In this document: positions 51,606 to 62,528 of the stretch, piece by piece | Numbering within the stretch: position 1 is the stretch's first letter | Layout: every line of letters starts with the position of its first letter | Source of the DNA: Strobilurus pachycystidiatus | Taxonomy: Eukaryota; Basidiomycota; Agaricomycetes; Agaricales; Physalacriaceae | DNA: 64,000 bases | Direction: 5' to 3' | Assembly: GCA_019915135.1 (NCBI GenBank) | Contig: JAHLMK010000018.1 | Location: forward strand, 310,001-374,000 | Notes under the pieces: model-generated | Told to the model about the DNA's origin: nothing | Database searches by the model: none | The model's input: the letters and a program-made list of their open reading frames with translations, nothing else | Program-made: the position numbers and the translations under genes

Positions 51606-53045
51606 CTAACGTAGCACTGGCTCAGACCAATTCCTACATGTACCATCCCGGTTCAGATGATCGATGTAACCATCTGAAGAGTAGCAGCAGGAGCAGACCG
51701 TACAGGTAGTGACACATGCTCGAAGTGCCTGCCAGTTGGTGCTTGAGACTCCGTGGATCGAAAATAGGTCTTGGATGACCAGTCCGACCTCGCTATTGTG
51801 GAACTGTAAGAAATTGTCCACCAAGTACCGTCCATTAGGATTGGCCTTCGAATCCCACATCATCAAGAGCGGGGGAATAGATTCATTGTGCATAGGATGC
51901 AGGTTCAAGTCTGGTGTTGAATCAGGTAGTTGTACTCAAGTGCTGAGAAAGATTCCTTACAGCGTTGAAAATCTCCTCGCTGATACGTCTCCTCCATCTC
52001 CGTACAGAAATCAACATCTGCCAGAGGAATCAGATTGAGGTACGTGTTAATGGGAATTCTGACCATGAAGTGCGCGGAGCCTAGCCTGCTCTGGTTCAAA
52101 GAAGGCGAAGGAGGAGGATCTACCGGCGATTTGCCGACCAGAATGTATTCTGTCCGGCATCATACGTCTGGTGGCGAAGGCGCAGAGACCGTCTGAACCA
52201 TCCAGCTCTGGAAGCGGAGGGAGGATCGATGGAAGAGAGCTTGTAGAGAAAGGAGTGGTGTGAAATTCATACAAGTTCGGTATCACCACTGTATCGAGGT
52301 TCAGAGACGAAGTATAGTGCTATTCAAGACTTACCTTTGAAGTCACACTGGTGGAGAGCATGATTGACCTGATAGAAGTCCGGGGCCAAACCTTCCCCCC
52401 TATGGTAGGACATAGTACATTCCTCCAGGCTTCGTAGAAGATTGAGCGAATGTGGGCATAAAATAGGCTCAGGTAACGGCCTGGCAGAGGGGAATTGATA
52501 AGCATGTAGGTTGGTCATGCAGCCATCCGCCAGCGGAAGGTATGGCCTTCGGAGAGTAACATTTAGTAACACGACAGTTGGAGGCGGTGGGGTGGGGGGG
52601 TGGGTGGGGGGGGGGGCACGGACACAACTCACCGAGCCCATGAGATCCAACCTTTGATTTGTGGATTGAAAGTGACTATATACTCCTCTCTTGTGAATCG
52701 GGCAAGCTGTCGATGGTATACTGCAAGAGCAGAACGACACGGGTCACTATCCTCTAGTTGCTTCACGTAGCCTCTGGTGTAAGGACGATACCGCTGGGGG
52801 AGAGCAGTGCGAAGTGATTTCGGCTTGGAAGTCTTTCTGGCCAATTGGGGTCTCTTGGAAGAAGTCATGTATGGATCCAGTCGAAGGAAGGTAGAGCTTA
52901 CTAGTTCGTATAAGACAGACAACTTACAATAAGGATAATTGAGCATGTCAAGGAGGACCAGTTGGCCACATTGCGACGACAAACTATTGTGAAGGCGTCG
53001 CAAAGACGACCTATTGTTAAGGCCGGAAGACAACCACGAGAACAC
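51606..53045 (-). CDS. hypothetical multi-exon protein with C-terminal Cys/His cluster
   Basis: Co-oriented minus-strand exons appear to form one gene. They are about 52915-53045 (LSSQCGQLVLLDMLNYPYC), about 52632-52865 (MTSSKRPQLARKTSKPKSLR to TFNPQIKGWISWAR, ending at GT), about 52330-52560 (RPYLPLADGCMTNLHAYQFP to DFYQVNHALHQCDFK), 52047-52289 and 51606-51908. The last exon ends LVIQDLFSIHGVSSTNWQAL followed by CTVCSCCYSSDGYIDHL and GTC, a compact Cys/His cluster that might bind one zinc ion (C-x2-C-x-CC...H...C). Exact splice sites were not resolved for every junction. No family recognised. The first two exons are repeated in diverged form at 24.4-24.8 kb, so this is the more complete member of a small family. 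Confidence 0.45.
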
Positions 53046-54439
53046 ACGTGTGCGGTTTCTTTACCGGACCGACATCGTTAGTGTCACAATCCTATTGTCA
53101 AATAACTGAATGGATGGATTGAATGACTACCTCTCCAATTGTTGTAGCATTCCTTCGCCATATAATACAAGTGTGACTCTGGAGTCCTGCCATTCAAGCC
53201 ATCATGCGTTTCGCTTGGTTCAGGGCCCATGATTCCCCTAGTAAGATCTCAGATATCCCTTACTTACAGCCATGTTACGGTGGAGGGTACCGAGACCGAC
53301 CTACCATTGTTATCGAAACAAATTCCGCAGGCCATTCTTTCTTTCGCTTTGTTCCAACAGCGAAACTGGGCGAAGGTGTCCCTCACGAAGGATATTGGCC
53401 GCGCGTGGTAGATGTCTGCGGGGTAAGCCTTCTTTTTCATGTGACGAGTCTATCTCTGACTTTGTAGCATCTCAGACACTCATTGAGCTGTCCTACGCGC
53501 AGTGGAATATGTATAAACTTAGCCCTGCTTATTGCTGCGAGGTACCTGCATGTCCACAACCGAGCCGGATCACTTTGCGCCGAGAGTTACACGGGAACCT
53601 TTCCTACGACGACCCCATGATAGTCGACCCCGTCGACCCCAAGACAGTCGACCCCATGGTAGTCGATGAGGACAGCGGGGTTGAGAATCGGGAGCCTCGA
53701 GGCAGCAAGCGCGGCGAGTATCCATACCCCGCTATTCGGGATTCTGTGAAGACTTATGGCGTTTCTAGACCTACGTGAATCTGAAGTGCTGGATGAGCAT
53801 TCGACAAGGACTGTGCCTACGGGGTTGGGGCTTTGGGTTTCCGAAAATTTGACAAAGAGGCGGAGACTGCGCCATTCTGCCCAGAAACCGGATCACACTC
53901 AGCGGCTCGCCGGTTCAAGGGCGAAACAGCAGAAGGTCAGAGTGGAAGTGGAGGAACTTTTGGCGCTCAAAAGTAGACTGCTCTGGAAGTATGTCTTCGC
54001 TTGAATCCACTGGCAATCAGAACAAGAATATATCCATTTTTTCACGGAGGTTATCGAGCTCTAGTCTGCGCCAGAATAGCATACTGCATTCTAGACTAGG
54101 CAGAAGATCAGTAAGTAGCTGCCGAACAACGCTGGCGGTGACGAACCAGCCATGTCGTCAGGGGCACGAGCATGACGGCGCACCAGGCTTGACGAATATA
54201 CAGTAATCGATGGTCCCCGAGCTTTTGCAGGAGTGGAATAGCGGCTGGTCCGGCCCTGCGGGGGCGCTGCAGATGCGGCAAAGTTCTGGCGGGTACCAAG
54301 GTCTGCATTCCTTCCGGCTGCGCCAGGGCGCGGCTTGGTTGGGTGCCGTGATGTTGAGTCGGGCCGGTCACGCATGGGCCGAATAAAAGATTGGTACCTT
54401 TCCTGAACCTTACTCCCACCCAGTTCCCACTGGCGCCGC
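53046..54439. other. weak gene-like signals, nothing firmly supported
   Basis: A plus frame from 53204 (MRFAWFRAHDSPSKISD) with possible splicing near 53235-53270 and 53423-53466 could be a small gene of about 170 residues ending in an acidic, Asp/Pro-rich repeat (DPMIVDPVDPKTVDPMVVDE). No family is recognised. The rest is unassigned. Confidence 0.3.
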
Positions 54440-54715
54440 TACACGCCTATGGCGGCGACCGCGAACGCCTGTCCTACGCGTGGCCGACACCCGTCCCCCC
54501 GGCTTTCAGGCCGACGTCAAGGCGCTTTCTTTCTTGTGGAGACCCCCTAGTGTCCGACCGTGTTGAGATTCCGTAGGTAGGTGTAGTTCAAGTCTGTCCA
54601 TGCGGGAGGCTCTGGGAGGTCCTCGGCCAAGAGGATTGCGGCCGTTACGGCCCCTCCCTGGGCTGTCCCTTGGACCATTCCAGGACGTCGCCTTCACTGA
54701 CCCTCGTACTTCAGA
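54440..54715 (+). repeat. diverged dispersed repeat, copy 2 (partner at 30.4-30.7 kb)
   Basis: Same order and orientation of phrases as at 30433-30745. The best-kept part is CTCTGGGAGGTCCTCG, then AAGAGGATTGCGGC, then CCCTCCCTGG and TTCACTGACCC. A frame here reads ALGGPRPRGLRPLRPLPGLS, matching the partner. Confidence 0.65.
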
Positions 54716-56103
54716 GTGCTTATGCATAGGCCTACACTTGGTTGTCTGGGACAGCGTTGGTACGTGTCCTAGTGTCCGGTGTCTAAATTTCTCTTGTCCG
54801 GGAGCACTAAGATTCGTTGCTGCTGCGACTATGGCATAAGTACTCAACGTTCAACTCCTGGGCTGTGCGACGTCGACCAAACAATGAGTACATCTTTTTT
54901 TTCTTTCACGGGCCCAAGTAGAACTTTTGACTTGCTCCAGCAACGCCTCCAGTTGTTCGAGGACCTTTCAAACCTCGGCATCCATCTGAAGCGCAGCGAC
55001 GACGCCGTTGGCACTCCCAACGGTCAATGAACGACGGGACTGTTACCTCCCTCGGTAGCGCTCCAGACACCCACCGCCCGTCCCTCTTCCACTCAATGCG
55101 CTGAAGTCGCCGCCCACTGGTGATGTTGGGCCCACCTGGGCGATGGCGTGTTAGTGCCATGTAAGCTTCCAACGCCGTCTCATCTCTAAGACTTGACTGA
55201 AATTCACCTCACAGACTGACTTGATTTTACGGCCTTGATAGTTGCCGTTGCGGGAGACCGGATACGACTCAGCCCTGGCGGCGCCGACGCTCTCAATTTT
55301 GATGTTGCTTGGCGACTGACTTGTAACCTAGGATCTTGACAGTGTCAACGCAGTTGTGCCTAAGAACACCGGTAGGGTCCTCGAATATCGGCGCAGCCGT
55401 GGCGGTTGACCGCCAAATTAGACATGTCCTGTTGACTGGCAGCGGAGAATAGTTTGTCGGATATTTACTTGATTACAGACGGGAAAGTAAGACACAAAAG
55501 TAAGCGATTGAATGCAGTTACCAATGCTGTGACCAAGCAGCTAAAGCTTAAAGAGCAGCCGCTGATTGAGTAGGACGCTGACAGAGATTGTCAGGCGCAC
55601 GGTAAGTCGCGTCTGAATTGTTTGAAAGTGCTCCATCAACCGTGAATCAACGAAGTCTTCAGATAAATGGCAAGCAAATTCATGATCTCCTGTTGACGCG
55701 GTCCACCAGAGTGTTATCTATCGGACGCCAGCTTGACATCGATTCCCGAGTGGAGAGAGAAAAAGCTGGCGGTGACTTGCCATGAGGTTTCAACCCTGTG
55801 CCTCTAATTGTTCGTAACAATAATCGCCTCTACCTTGTGTCTCTAATTGTGTTGCATCTGGGTTGCATCTTCGTAACAATAATCTCTATTGTACATTCCC
55901 AGGGCGACCATGCGACGAAGAAGCTGCCTCCGCTCAGGCCCACTGGTCAACGCTCAATGGTCCAGTAGAACCATACAAGACAATTGGGTTACTACTAACA
56001 GACAAATTACAGTACTTGATTGTACATGTGCAATGGCGGTGAGCTTGAACCTTCACCACTTATAACAGCCTTCTGTTAGCGGCCATCCTTCCATACTCCC
56101 GCA
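54716..56103. other. gene-poor stretch with short duplications
   Basis: A short plus frame from 54885 (FDLLQQRLQLFEDLSNLGIH) may be a relic exon. Near 55795-55895 the phrases cctctaattg, ttgtgtctctaattgtg and ttcgtaacaataat occur twice. No gene is supported. The end should carry the promoter of the WD-repeat gene. Confidence 0.35.
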
Positions 56104-57642
56104 ATGAACATCAAGTCTTTTTATAGAGCGGCGAATACATACCGACGCACCCATACTCTGCGAGGACACCATAGATTGGTCTTGTGCCTGGCGGCAAACG
56201 AGACAGGAACCCTCCTGGCAAGTGGCGGTAGGTCATCGATTCATCTCCTATCATCTTTGAGCCGGACTCAGTCCTGATTTCAGGTATGGATGGAACCGTC
56301 ATCTGGAGCCTAGAAGACGCCAGTTTGTTACATAAACTACCAACCTTTGGGACGCGGGGCGCCACCACTACCATTACATGGATACGCCGCGACGACAGTC
56401 CTGAAGAGGGATTTGTTTATGGGACCCACGAGGGATACTTGATATTTTGCCGGTTTAGAAATGCGGTAAGCTCACCATATTTTGGCCATCAACCGCGATT
56501 GACCTAGCGAGGTTAGAGCGTCGAGGAGACACATGCCATTCGTCTGGCCCTTCCGAGCGAAATCACCTCTATTGCTTATGACTCTGCCACATGTCGCCTG
56601 GTGGCATCCAATAGAAGCGGGGCTGTAGCCCTCTTCTGCCTGGATCCGGCCTCTATGCGAACTTGTCAGGATGCATGGGCGATTACCGTTGAGAATTGCA
56701 TTCCTAAATCGGTCCTCTTCGACGCGCAACGAAATATTCTTGTTCTGGGCATGCATGATGCCATGTGAGTAGACTTTCTTGAGCGAGTGCAGATCTCATG
56801 CAAATTCATAGATATCATGTGGATGCTGCTACGGGCAGTGTCGACAATTCACGCTCCTTCGTTCATGGGATCATTGTGTAATTTTTTCCAAGTCGATGAT
56901 GATCAATTTCAATTTTCAACTTATTGAAACTTACAGGGGGCATTCAAGTTCAAACGCCACTCATAACGTATATTGCGTGGACACTGTACTAGAGGGTGCA
57001 GTGCTGTATAGAATGGAGGACGGTGCTCGGCTCAAGTCCTTTCAAGTCCCCCGTAAGAAAGAGTTGGCAGCTCCCAAGCAGGTGGCCCTGGCGGAAGACT
57101 GCATGGCGATAGCCAGCGGGAGTGACCACGGATGCGTCTACGTCTTTGACAGGAAGACCGGACTTCTTACTCAAAAGTTGTCCACTCGCAAGGATTGCTG
57201 GATTCAGGCAGTCATTGTATGTTCTACCTCTGTCTACCTGCATCAGACGTCTTGATTAACCTTTAATTAGGCAACTAACATCAAGGGCGTGCCCGTGATT
57301 ATAGCGGCTCAGGCCCTCACTGGTGCAGAATGTGAAATCTACATATTCAAAAAGGCTTGGAGACAACGTGTTCTTGGTCTCTTCATTCTGTTGATACTGG
57401 GAGTCTGGATCTTGATCAATTTCGAAACTATACATCGCCACAAGGTGGTAGGTGAGTCCAGTTCTACTGCTCGCACGGGAACTTATCGCGGTAGTCAGAG
57501 TATTTCAACACCCTGGAGCGTCAGAAGACTTCCAGAGTATCCGGACGGACACAATGAAGTCTTAAAGACGGAGGGAGGAATGAAAGAGGTGGCTATGGTA
57601 ACGCGGGCACCAAGGGAAGTAGTAGTTTATAAGAATGTGTGA
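56104..57642 (+). CDS. WD40-like repeat protein with one C-terminal membrane segment (423 aa)
   Basis: Six exons (56104-56227, 56284-56465, 56517-56764, 56812-56877, 56937-57216, 57271-57642) join in frame to 423 residues. WD-type blades are visible: THTLRGHHRLVLCLAANETG with LLASGGMDGTVIWSLEDASL, then THAIRLALPSEITSIAYDSA with LVASNRSGAVALFCL, then KQVALAEDCMAIASGSDHGC with VYVFDRKTG. The repeats are diverged and number about five or six, so the propeller may be incomplete or atypical. A strong membrane segment (VLGLFILLILGVWILINF, about 334-351) follows, then a 70-residue basic tail. The layout (propeller, single membrane helix near the end) resembles a mushroom-expanded WD family. All splice phases agree, so the gene is probably functional. 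No partner is known. Confidence 0.72.
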
Positions 57643-57849
57643 TGTAATGCTGGTCCATTTCATCAGGCGAGGGTATCAGTGGACTCCAGACACCATCACT
57701 CTTCGATTGCTCTCCAATGTCAACGACCCAAAACGTCGACAACCCAAAGGCTGAAGCGCTGAAAAAAGCTCAATCTTGCATTCCATCCGCGTCCTCGGGT
57801 TTAAAATCCAGGCGGAAATCCAAGCCACAGGCGCCATTGGACTGTCTTG

Positions 57850-58566
57850 GACCCAGAGATCAACGACTCGTAGGTAGTGAGGAATATTCAGAGAAATCAA
57901 CGCGCACGAAGGTAATGTCATGGACTGACTCGGTCTCGGAGGATTTGCGATCTATCATCTTCGCGCAGAAACCATGGCGACTGGAGGTGTAACTTGGACT
58001 CTGTGTCCTCGTCAGGAAGGGGTGAGAATGCCTCGACGAATGTAGAATGCTCCACATGTTAAACCTCTACGGAAGCAGTGACAGTGCGAAGGCCCGAAGG
58101 GGAGGTGTAAGCGAGCTCCTGCTGAACGTTCTTCCTATAAGTGTTGATCACTGCAACTTCCGGCTCTAGATAGACACTGAGCGACGGGACCTTGGTGTTG
58201 GTGGCAATGTTGATGAGCTCCTTGAGACGCGGGACACCAAGTGTGACGTTTCTACTCGACACACCGGCATAGTGGAAGGTGTTGAGCGTCATCTGTGTGG
58301 CTGGCTCGCCAATGGCTGCACAGCAAGGGTACCAGGCATCTTGCCAGACTTTGTACTCGACTCTCCTGAAGAATGGCGCGGAGATATTAGAACGGTCGCG
58401 TTTAAGAAAGAGATGACTGACCAAGCACTCCAGAACCCGCCTCGCCGCGAATGTCGCCCTGAAATGCATGCTGAACCGCATGATGGCATTGTCCTGCGCC
58501 TCGAAACTAAGGTCGTCATCTCCACGAACGACGATGAGGCGACTGATAGGCTCCTTCACTGCGATT
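57850..58566 (-). pseudogene. RNA polymerase II largest subunit (RPB1) fragment
   Basis: Minus-strand sequence matches a conserved central to C-terminal part of RPB1: [20 protein letters not shown] and [11 protein letters not shown], an intron, [53 protein letters not shown] and [10 protein letters not shown]. After another intron-like gap comes FVEAFSPLPDEDTESKLHLQ then SPWFLRED. The motif [15 protein letters not shown] is near-invariant in RPB1. The block PGEMVGTLAAQS just before it is scrambled and out of frame, and insertions occur after EPEVA and AYTS. Only about 200 residues remain of a protein of about 1,700, so this is a relic. Its 5' side is joined in frame to chitinase sequence. Confidence 0.85.
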
Positions 58567-58988
58567 CCATCCAACCCATACTTGGTGACCGCCGTCGACA
58601 ATGCGTTGATGGTTGAGACGTAACTCCCGCCCCAGCCACCAACGGACAGGACGATCTTGGTGCCGTTACCGCTGGCACTGGCGGCGGCGACGAGGCGTTT
58701 GAGGATAGCGGAGCTGCCGGAGTCCCAAGACAGAGTAGAGGAGGAGTTGGGGGTGACAAATGCTACAGGGAAAATATTGTTGAGAAGATGATTATGGAGG
58801 TATCACCGGCGAACATACCGTAGAAGAGGATGCTGAACTTTGCATAGTTGAGATTCTCTGGGGGGAACGAGTCGGCGCACCAGTCTGTTGGATGTCGGTA
58901 CAAGAAATCCCAGAAAACCAAAGTACGGACCAGGATAGTAGGCTGCCGCTATCAGGGTCGCTTTGGCTTCGAATCCATCCTTGACCAT
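58567..58988 (-). pseudogene. GH18 chitinase N-terminal fragment joined to RPB1 relic
   Basis: Two introns separate three pieces: TLIAAAYYP / DWCADSFPPENLNYAKFSIL FYA / [20 protein letters not shown] then [20 protein letters not shown] and [20 protein letters not shown] and YGLDGI are the family 18 chitinase barrel strands that precede the catalytic DxxDxDxE strand. In a working enzyme YGLDGI is followed by D-(I/L)-D-W-E. Here it turns into [11 protein letters not shown], i.e. the active-site strand is replaced by RPB1 sequence, so no chitinase activity is possible. The fusion is in frame in the final exon. Confidence 0.8.
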
Positions 58989-59030
58989 CGCCAGCGCAGC
59001 CTTCCTGCCAAGCGTCGAAGGAAGGGCGTC

Positions 59031-59582
59031 CTATGGGTTGAACATTGAGTCTAGTGTCTTGAGAGTAGTGGGCAGTATGAAGTCCAGTAAAACCCGATTC
59101 TGGGCATAGTCCGGGTCTTGCACAAGATTCGTTAAATACTCTGTAAGCCCGGTTTCACGCTCCGCGATAATCGCGTCATCGAGCCAGGCAGAGGGGAGGA
59201 AGGTCGTCGCTAGGAGACGCTTTGGTGGATAGGCGTACTTCGTCACCTTCAGGTTGTCATTGAGTATACGAACTACCACAAGTCAGCGACGATCTTGACA
59301 CTAGAAGCAAAAACTGAATACCTCTGAATACCGCCGTTCCACGGCCGTGTGCACGCCGCTGCGTGTCACCTCGACAATGTAAAGAATGTGGGGCCTCGGC
59401 GAGGAGGCAGTCGTCTGCTGGTTTATTGTCACAAGCGGGGGCATCTTGGGCTTGGGAGCAGTGGATGGATCCCTTCCGTCATAATATAGGTACCTCATCG
59501 GATAGCCCAAGACCGTCTTGTTGGCTCGTTTGTGCTGCGGTAGTTGCATATGATTATCTGGAGCGGATACTCTGTCTGTCAT
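59031..59582 (-). CDS. small PX-domain (phosphoinositide-binding) protein, possible frameshift
   Basis: Exon one (from an ATG at 59582: MTDRVSAPDNHMQLPQHKRA) ends HILYIVEVTRSGVHTAVERR YSE, the start of a PX domain. Exon two continues NLKVTKYAYPPKRLLATTFL and SAWLDDAIIAERETGLTEYL, including the Pro-rich turn PPKR, and ends LDFILPTTLKTLDSMFNP near 59040. PX domains bind phosphoinositides and direct proteins to endosomes. The expected length is about 170 residues, a PX domain with little else. The obvious donor and acceptor around 59270-59320 do not agree in phase by one base, so either an unusual splice site is used or the gene has a frameshift. It lies divergently from the chitinase-RPB1 relic's neighbours and is otherwise well preserved. 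Confidence 0.6.
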
Positions 59583-60636
59583 AGTGAGAGAGATATCGCT
59601 TCATCAAGTTCATGACGATGCAATGAGGGAGACAGGGCAAAAAAAGCACAAGCCTTCATGTGGATCAGAGGGAGAGACGCATCATGAGGCTATTAGAGGT
59701 GCGCACGATGTTTAAATTAGGCCAGTGAGATGCTTCTGAAGGCCTATCTGGGTCTCATAACCGGCTCTAGCCAGAGCCTGATACCGGTTTTTCGTTGAAG
59801 ATTGCAGCTCTGTTTTCATATGTCAATCAATACGTATCATGGCAGAACTCCTTACGACGCTATCACTGTCCTCTAGCAGAGTTCGCAAGTAGAGACTAGT
59901 AAGAGAACGCCTCATAAGAAAGATTGCGATCCTGTGTTTGGATGCGGGTGATCCTGGCCCAAATCCTTTCGCAGTTCATCGCGCAGAAGTCGTTGACTAC
60001 AGTCACAGAGTTGCGCTAAAGGTCGATCCTTATGTCGTCCAGACTCCAGAGCCTAGGACTCGGAGCACTGCCACTGCCACTGCCACTGCAGACAATCGTG
60101 GTTCGAGACTCGAGAGGAAGCTGGTGCGGACTTTGCCGACGCGGTTAGGGGCGGTCTTTCTTGGGATCGATGTCGCGTGGCGGAGACCCTTTCATCTTTC
60201 GACCATGAACCTCTTCGAACAATTCGCTTGATTAGCTGCAAGGTCGTGTCACTGCTCTGTAACGGCCATCTACCCTTGGGAAATGAGTGACTATCTAGCG
60301 GTCCCACGTTCGAACTTCAATCTACGCGACGAGACTAGCCGATGGAAATTACTCCCAAATTTGCATATAAGGCGTCCTCTCACGGCCACGCCTTCTCCGT
60401 TCCATGCACTCCTTGCACCCATGACGTCTTCAGCGCTCTGGTATGTGTACAAATATGCGGTAAACGCGATGCTCAAGTTTTGTCAAAGTCCGTCCAGACC
60501 GCCGAGGATGTCGCCAAGCTTACATCGCGTGCGATAAAGTACGATCTCTCCGTGATGCGGCCATGCGGCCCTGGGGAACGCCTTTCTTTTGTGGAACATA
60601 ACGTTTGCAGCTCGGGTAGATAAAAGGCCTCTCACC
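59583..60636. other. intergenic, with a (TGCCAC)n-type short repeat
   Basis: A short repeat of ctgccac units lies near 60068-60090. The frame at 59938-60231 on plus has no recognisable domain. A gene is not supported. Confidence 0.35.
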
Positions 60637-62528
60637 ATGGGAACCTCTCACAGAGTTTTCGCCCTTGCGGCTCTACCGCAGGCGTCTTTGGCCGCTTCCC
60701 AAGTATTTCCCGATTTATACGAGGCTTCGGTCCTCGAGCTTCAAGAAGGACTCGACGATGGCTTGTTTACGAGCGTGGACTTGATAAAGGTCGTGTCTCT
60801 CTTTGAAGCTTCCCAAATTGAGACTGACACGATGTGTAGGCCTACTTCGCCCGCATCGAGGAGGTAAATCTTCAAGGACCAGTGCTTCGCGCGATGATCG
60901 AGACGAACCCATCCGCTTTGAAACAAGCTGCTGCTCTTGACAAAGAACGCAAGTTGAAAGGGAAACGAAGTCTCCTCCACGGAATACCTGTACTTCTTAA
61001 GGTCCGTGCAATTTCGTACTTGACGTTTGGCGTGATTTCAAAAGTTTCGATAGGACAATATTGCCCCCATCGCCACTGAGGGCATGAACACAACAGCAGG
61101 TTCCTTTGCCCTTCTCGACTCCATTGTCCCCTCAGACGCCGGCGTTGTTAAGCGCCTTCGAGCCGCTGGCGCCATCATTCTAGGCAAAGCCAACCTCAGT
61201 GAATTTGCGCACTTCAGAGGGAAAGTAGCTTCAGGATGGTCTGGCCGGGGTGGACAGAATACCGGTGCTTACTTTCCCGCTATGGATCCTTGTGGTGTTT
61301 CCTCGGGCTCTGGTGTGGCTGATTCGATTGGCTTGGCGGCGGTGACGCTGGGTTCGGAGACGGATGGGAGCATTACATGCCCATCGAGACCTCGCCGGGA
61401 TTAAACCGACGGTTGGATTGACATCAAGACGGCTTTAGATTCGACACAGCTGAAGTACCGGCCTACTTATACCCATTTCGGCTAACCAGGACCCCCGTGA
61501 CCGATGCAGCGATTGTCTTATCGGTCATTGCTGGTCCCGACCCGAACGACAACTTCACATTGGCGCAGCCTTCGCCTGTGCCAGATTACACGAAAGCCTT
61601 GAAGACGAATGCTCTGCGCGGAAAAAGGATTGGAGTCCCGCGAACCGTCTTCATGGACGGCCTGGACTCATCCGTTTTGGCCGCTTTTGAGGTGGCGCTG
61701 AATACCTTGAAGGGGTTGGGCGCGACGATCGTAGACCCGGCGAATCTACCCTCTGCGGAAGAAATCAAATCCAGTAAAAATAACAATGAGACAATCGTTT
61801 TCGATATCGATTTCAAAGTATGAAACTCATGCAAGAGGTGATGTGCGCGATCTAACCATCGATATTCAGGTGGAACTTAACAATTACTTTGCAGGCCTCA
61901 TTGAGAATCCCTCGGGTGTACGAACTCTTGCCGATCTTATCGCCTTTAACATCGCGCATCGTGACTTTGAATTGCCCGTCAACTTTTCATCACAGTTAAC
62001 GTGACTCCGCCTCTATGTATTTCTGCGCTTTGACCATTCTGACCTTAACTGCTATCTAGTCTCATCGAATCGGAGGCGACCAATGGCTTCAATAGCACTT
62101 ATTTCAAAGCGCTTGCCTTTGATCATGACCTCGGTAGAACACACGGCATTGATGCTGCCTTGGAGACCTTGCACCTTGACGCACTTGTACTCCCAGCGTC
62201 CGAGTTTACAACAACGTCGCCAGCTGCGATTGCTGGATATCCTCTGGTCACCGGTAATTCGAGCACTTGCCGCTGCCTCGTGATACTCACTCTCAATCCA
62301 GTTCCACTCGGCTTCTTCCCGGACAATGTCACTATTCAGCGCGCAGGACCGCTGACTGTGTCCCCAGCGCCCGGGGTGCCGTTTGGCCTGTCTTTCCCCG
62401 CATCAGCCTTCTCGGAGTTCGAGCTTGTTGGGCTGGCATTCGCATACGAGCAAGCGACAAAGACGCGATTGCAAAGGAAGGCGTTCCCCGCTGCGATTAC
62501 GAAAACGCAACTTGGTGATGTCGTTTGA
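60637..62528 (+). pseudogene. amidase-signature family enzyme, frameshifted
   Basis: Starts MGTSHRVFALAALPQASLAA (possible signal peptide), then YEASVLELQEGLDDGLFTSV. Family signatures follow: LLHGIPVLLK / DNIAPIATEGMNTTAGS with an intron after the catalytic Lys; RLRAAGAIILGKANLSEFAH; DPCGVSSGSG holding the serine loop; and GSETDGSITCPS with the cis-Ser. The frame is then lost: RPRRD-stop, while another frame continues LAGIKPTVGLTSRR. Next are VTDAAIVLSVIAGPDPNDNF, KRIGVPRTVFMDGLDSSVLA, FAGLIENPSGVRTLADLIAF and a C-terminal APGVPFGLSFPASAFSEFEL with FAYEQATKTRLQRKAFPAAI. At least two frame breaks after 61380 and one near 62250 have no splice explanation. Such enzymes hydrolyse amides; this copy is probably dead. 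Confidence 0.75.
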
